A stretch of DNA of 7,303 nt from an uncultured Eubacteriales bacterium (GTDB lineage: Bacteria > Bacillota > Clostridia > Peptostreptococcales > Anaerovoracaceae): assembly GCA_900553025.1 (NCBI GenBank), contig USBT01000047.1, positions 1 to 7,303 of the forward strand, given 5' to 3'. Below the pieces are notes generated by a model. That model saw only the letters and a program-made list of their open reading frames with translations. It did no database searches and was not told where the DNA came from. Every line of letters begins with the position of its first letter. Position 1 is the stretch's first letter. Positions 5,125 through 7,303 of this stretch are shown piece after piece. Made by a program: the position numbers and the translations under genes.

Positions 5125-5781
5125 TTAGTCTTCCTGATATGGCTTAAGGTCAGGGCTCCAGATTAGCTCACATCCAGTTGCTTCCTGAACCTGCTCCTTA
5201 GTAAAGTCTGGGTGAAGCTCGATAACCTCTATACCCTTATCAGTTACCTTCATAACAGCCATCTCTGTGATGATCATGTCAACAACTTTTTCAGCTGTAA
5301 GAGGAAGTGTACACTCTTTAAGAATTTTGTGGTTACCCTTCTGAGTATGAGTCATTGCAATGATAACTTCCCTCGCACCTACTACAAGGTCCATTGCTCC
5401 GCCCATGCCGGCAACCTTCTTACCAGGGATAATCCAGTTTGCAAGGTCTCCGTTCTCAGCAACTTGCATAGCACCAAGTACTGTAACGTCAACGTGTCCA
5501 CCTCTTACGATACCGAAGCTTGTTGCTGTATCAAAATAGTTAACTCTTGGAAGAACTGTTACATACTGTCCACCTGAGTTAATGATATCAACGTCTTCTT
5601 TTCCCTCTTCTGGAACAGAGTCAAGACCTGCAAAACCGTTTTCAGAGTGAAGTGTAATAATGATATCTTCAGGAACAAAAGACCCAACCATTGTTGGAAG
5701 CCCAATTCCAAGGTTTACCAACTCGCCATCTCTCAGCTCTTTAGCTGTTCTTCTGGCAATTCTTTCCTTTATATCTGCCAT
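5125..5781 (-). CDS. atoA: Acetoacetate/butyrate-type CoA-transferase, beta subunit
   Basis: The 218-residue catalytic subunit of a two-subunit family I CoA-transferase, which moves CoA between acyl-CoA and a free short-chain acid via an enzyme-bound glutamyl-CoA thioester. The motif HSENG (residues 45-49) holds the expected catalytic glutamate E47. The family also shows GIGLPT at 25-30, NSGGQYVTVLPRV at about 88-100 and GAMDLVVGA near 128-136. Length is normal for a separate beta subunit. The start is ATG at 5781-5779, with AAGGAG (5794-5789) 7 nt before it. The gene overlaps the end of the alpha gene by 13 bp, so the subunits are translationally coupled. Substrate (acetoacetate, butyrate or another C3-C6 acid) cannot be told from motifs. 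The ctfAB naming of solventogenic clostridia would be equivalent. Confidence 0.93.
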   Translation of the reverse strand: MADIKERIARRTAKELRDGELVNLGIGLPTMVGSFVPEDIIITLHSENGFAGLDSVPEEGKEDVDIINSGGQYVTVLPRVNYFDTATSFGIVRGGHVDVTVLGAMQVAENGDLANWIIPGKKVAGMGGAMDLVVGAREVIIAMTHTQKGNHKILKECTLPLTAEKVVDMIITEMAVMKVTDKGIEVIELHPDFTKEQVQEATGCELIWSPDLKPYQED

Positions 5782-6482
5782 TTCTTTTCTCCTTCCACAA
5801 TACCATCTACAAGAACGCCTGCAACTGTAAACCTATCAGGATCACCTGAACCAATCTCAACTAATTCTTCAGTTGCAACTATCACCTTATCAGCAGCTCC
5901 AGCCATAACGTAGTTGAAGTTCTTGGTAGCCTTTGAGCAAACGAAGTTACCAAACTTGTCGCATACAGATGCTCTAATGAACGCATAGTCAGCCTTTAGA
6001 GGTCTCTCTACTAGGTACTTAACACCATCTATCTCCATGGTAATCTTATCTCTACCAAGTTCATCTTTTTCAAATTCCATAGGAGTACCAATACCTGTTG
6101 GAGTTATTACTCCGCCAAGACCATAATTGGCAGCTCTAATTTTCTCAGCAAGAGTTCCTTGAGGAACAAGTGTATATTTAAGAGAACCGTCAGCAAACTG
6201 CTCATTTAGCTTAGGGTTAACTCCTAGGTGAGAAGCTATGATGTGGTCAACCATGTGATTTTCAAGCAACTTTCCAACACCTCTAGCTGTTCTTGCACCA
6301 TACTGACCTATATCAAGTCCGCCATCATTTGCAATTACAGTAAGGTGCTTTACACCCTTTCTCACTAGTGCATCCATCAGGATTTCCGGAGATCCAGTTG
6401 CTAGGAAGCCGCCAACCATTATGGTCATACCGTCTTTAACACCTGCAACTGCTTCATCCGCAGTCATCATTTTGTTAATCAT
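5769..6482 (-). CDS. atoD: Acetoacetate/butyrate-type CoA-transferase, alpha subunit
   Basis: The 237-residue CoA-binding partner of the beta subunit encoded next. It carries the family I CoA-transferase signature at residues 17-32 (DG..IMVGGFLATGSP). Other family segments are near 100-135, with LVPQGTLAEKIRAANYGLGG followed by TPTGIGTPMEFEK. Length is within the usual range for separate alpha subunits. I start at the ATG at 6482-6480 because AAAGGTGA (6498-6491) lies 8 nt upstream. An in-frame GTG four codons earlier (6494-6492) is itself part of that Shine-Dalgarno sequence and so is unlikely to be the start. The alpha-beta order, overlap and shared promoter make this a two-gene operon for short-chain acyl-CoA interconversion in a fermenting anaerobe. 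Confidence 0.93.
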   Translation of the reverse strand: MINKMMTADEAVAGVKDGMTIMVGGFLATGSPEILMDALVRKGVKHLTVIANDGGLDIGQYGARTARGVGKLLENHMVDHIIASHLGVNPKLNEQFADGSLKYTLVPQGTLAEKIRAANYGLGGVITPTGIGTPMEFEKDELGRDKITMEIDGVKYLVERPLKADYAFIRASVCDKFGNFVCSKATKNFNYVMAGAADKVIVATEELVEIGSGDPDRFTVAGVLVDGIVEGEKKWQI

Positions 6483-6509
6483 TTTCCAAATCACCTTTCT
6501 ATCATATTA

Positions 6510-6520
6510 TTAACGGTTAA
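6510..6520. promoter_or_regulatory. Short palindrome in the CoA-transferase leader
   Basis: TTAACGGTTAA is a perfect 11-bp inverted repeat around one base, between the predicted transcript start (about 6533) and the ribosome binding site. It might be an operator. It does not match the longer Rex consensus. Confidence 0.3.
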
Positions 6521-6539
6521 TTTAAGTAAATCCTCATCT

Positions 6540-6560
6540 ATTATATCAATCTTCTTGATA
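6540..6560 (-). promoter_or_regulatory. Extended -10 promoter with overlapping inverted repeat
   Basis: On the minus strand TGA-TATAAT (6548-6540) is an extended -10 promoter with no good -35 box. The perfect inverted repeat TATCAA-tcttc-TTGATA (6544-6560) overlaps it, a placement typical of a repressor site. The start would be near 6533, about 50 nt before the alpha-subunit ATG. Confidence 0.5.
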
Positions 6561-6578
6561 AAAATCTAGCATTCTAGA
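6560..6578 (-). terminator. Weak terminator candidate after the carboxypeptidase gene
   Basis: On the minus strand TCTAG (6578-6574) and CTAGA (6569-6565) form a 5-bp hairpin with a 4-nt loop, followed by TTTTTA. The stem is short, so read-through into the CoA-transferase genes is likely. The same palindrome could be an operator. Confidence 0.3.
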
Positions 6579-6642
6579 AGAAATTGTTTATTTTATCACA
6601 CATTCTTTAAATATATTTTATTTAGAGCTCTACTTTATGCCT

Positions 6643-7303
6643 TTAAAATTTAATATTGCTACGCTTTCGATATCGTTTTTTGCTCATTATAAGCCTGCTG
6701 TTTTTTCTTCGTCTTCTAATGATGAATCTAAGTAATAATATCAACAAAATAATCGCCACTAAAATACAAGCTGCAAACTCAACAATTTTAATAATAAGAG
6801 ATTTTTTATTCTCTTGCTTCTTCTCTTCGGGTGATAGCTCTGCTTTATTTTCAGGAATTTTTACACTCATAGTCGGAAAAAATCCGATTCTCTCCTTTGC
6901 TTTGAAGAAAGATTCTCCTATATCAAGAAGTGTGGTTACTTTTTTATCCCTTTCCTCAACACTTTTTCCACCCATAAAAACTACCATCGTTTTTCCATTT
7001 TTTCGAGCTTGTTTGAAGTCTGTTTTTTCAATTCGAGTGCAGATAATGCAACGCCCAGCACCTCCTGTGTATCCAGTTTTTAGTCCATTTATTCTACTGT
7101 CTTTTTTCAGAAGCGTGTTAGTGTTCTCCGAATAAAAACTAAATTGTTGAAGGCTTATATCCTTTTTTGAAGTTATTTTCGTGATATGAGGATATTTTTT
7201 CATTATGAAGCTCGCAAGTTTAAATAAATCCTCTACAGTTGAGTGATTTTCTGTCTTTAGGTATTCCGAAGGAAGTGCATCTTCAGGTGTTTCTTCATCA
7301 AGG
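6643..7303 (-). CDS. D-alanyl-D-alanine carboxypeptidase (PBP5-like), C-terminal 219 residues
   Basis: A serine-type DD-carboxypeptidase of the PBP5/DacA group, which trims the terminal D-Ala from peptidoglycan pentapeptides outside the membrane. The frame is open to the window edge, so the N-terminus with the signal peptide, SxxK and SxN motifs is missing. Visible is the third active-site motif KTG within INGLKTGYTGGAG (K at 7080-7078), preceded by ENTNTLL, a usual lead-in. Then comes VVFMGGKSVEERDKKV, typical of the end of the catalytic domain. After a short Glu/Lys-rich linker there is a hydrophobic helix (IVEFAACILVAIILLILLL) and a strongly basic tail (RRRRKNSRLIMSKKRYRKR). This is a C-terminal transmembrane anchor with a cytoplasmic end, instead of the amphipathic anchor of E. 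coli PBP5. The stop is TAA at 6645-6643. Whether the ortholog is dacA, dacB or dacF cannot be decided. Confidence 0.92.
   Translation of the reverse strand, partial: LDEETPEDALPSEYLKTENHSTVEDLFKLASFIMKKYPHITKITSKKDISLQQFSFYSENTNTLLKKDSRINGLKTGYTGGAGRCIICTRIEKTDFKQARKNGKTMVVFMGGKSVEERDKKVTTLLDIGESFFKAKERIGFFPTMSVKIPENKAELSPEEKKQENKKSLIIKIVEFAACILVAIILLILLLRFIIRRRRKNSRLIMSKKRYRKRSNIKF

Noticed and set aside
6483..6494. GTG start four codons upstream in the CoA-transferase alpha gene
   Set aside because: The GTG is part of the AAAGGTGA Shine-Dalgarno sequence that serves the ATG at 6482.
6656..7135. 159-residue plus-strand frame antisense to the carboxypeptidase
   Set aside because: It is a shadow of a gene with clear catalytic motifs; its apparent hydrophobicity comes from the complement of Lys-rich codons.

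Overview
The window looks like chromosomal DNA of a low-GC, anaerobic member of the Bacillota, most likely of the class Clostridia. The grounds are an S-box (SAM-I) riboswitch in front of metK, strong AGGAG-type ribosome binding sites, sigma-A promoters close to consensus, a two-subunit CoA-transferase typical of fermenting clostridia, and AT-rich intergenic DNA. Genus or species cannot be fixed from the sequence alone.

Layout. Positions 1-493 (minus) hold the N-terminal part of metK. Its long leader runs back to about 968 and carries a SAM-I riboswitch with antiterminator and terminator, plus short repeats between the terminator and the start codon. A consensus promoter (975-1002) and a six-copy degenerate minisatellite (1011-1130) follow. 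A 67-residue two-helix membrane protein (1245-1448, minus) has its own near-perfect promoter at 1481-1509. Between that promoter and the next gene lies the most unusual element, a five-unit array (1581-1829). Its 40-bp units have conserved ends and variable middles, repeated every 52-53 bp. An unrecognised 410-residue soluble protein (1957-3189, plus) follows.

The intergenic stretch 3190-3562 is very AT-rich and ends in a cluster of three perfect and two near-perfect DnaA boxes (3388-3496). It lies directly before an AlaX-like alanyl-tRNA editing protein (3563-4915, plus), which has an in-frame 4 x 21-bp tandem repeat inside it. This gene converges on a CoA-transferase operon on the minus strand (alpha 5769-6482, beta 5125-5781, overlapping by 13 bp). 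The two are separated by a nested 84-nt hairpin that probably acts as a terminator for one or both. Upstream of the operon are an extended -10 promoter overlapped by an inverted repeat, and then the C-terminal 219 residues of a membrane-anchored D-Ala-D-Ala carboxypeptidase (6643-7303, minus, cut by the window edge).

The genes do not form one pathway. They are housekeeping functions: SAM synthesis, tRNA proofreading, short-chain acyl-CoA metabolism and cell-wall trimming. The candidates for undescribed biology are the 52-bp-period array with its two flanking divergent genes of unknown function, and the DnaA-box cluster.
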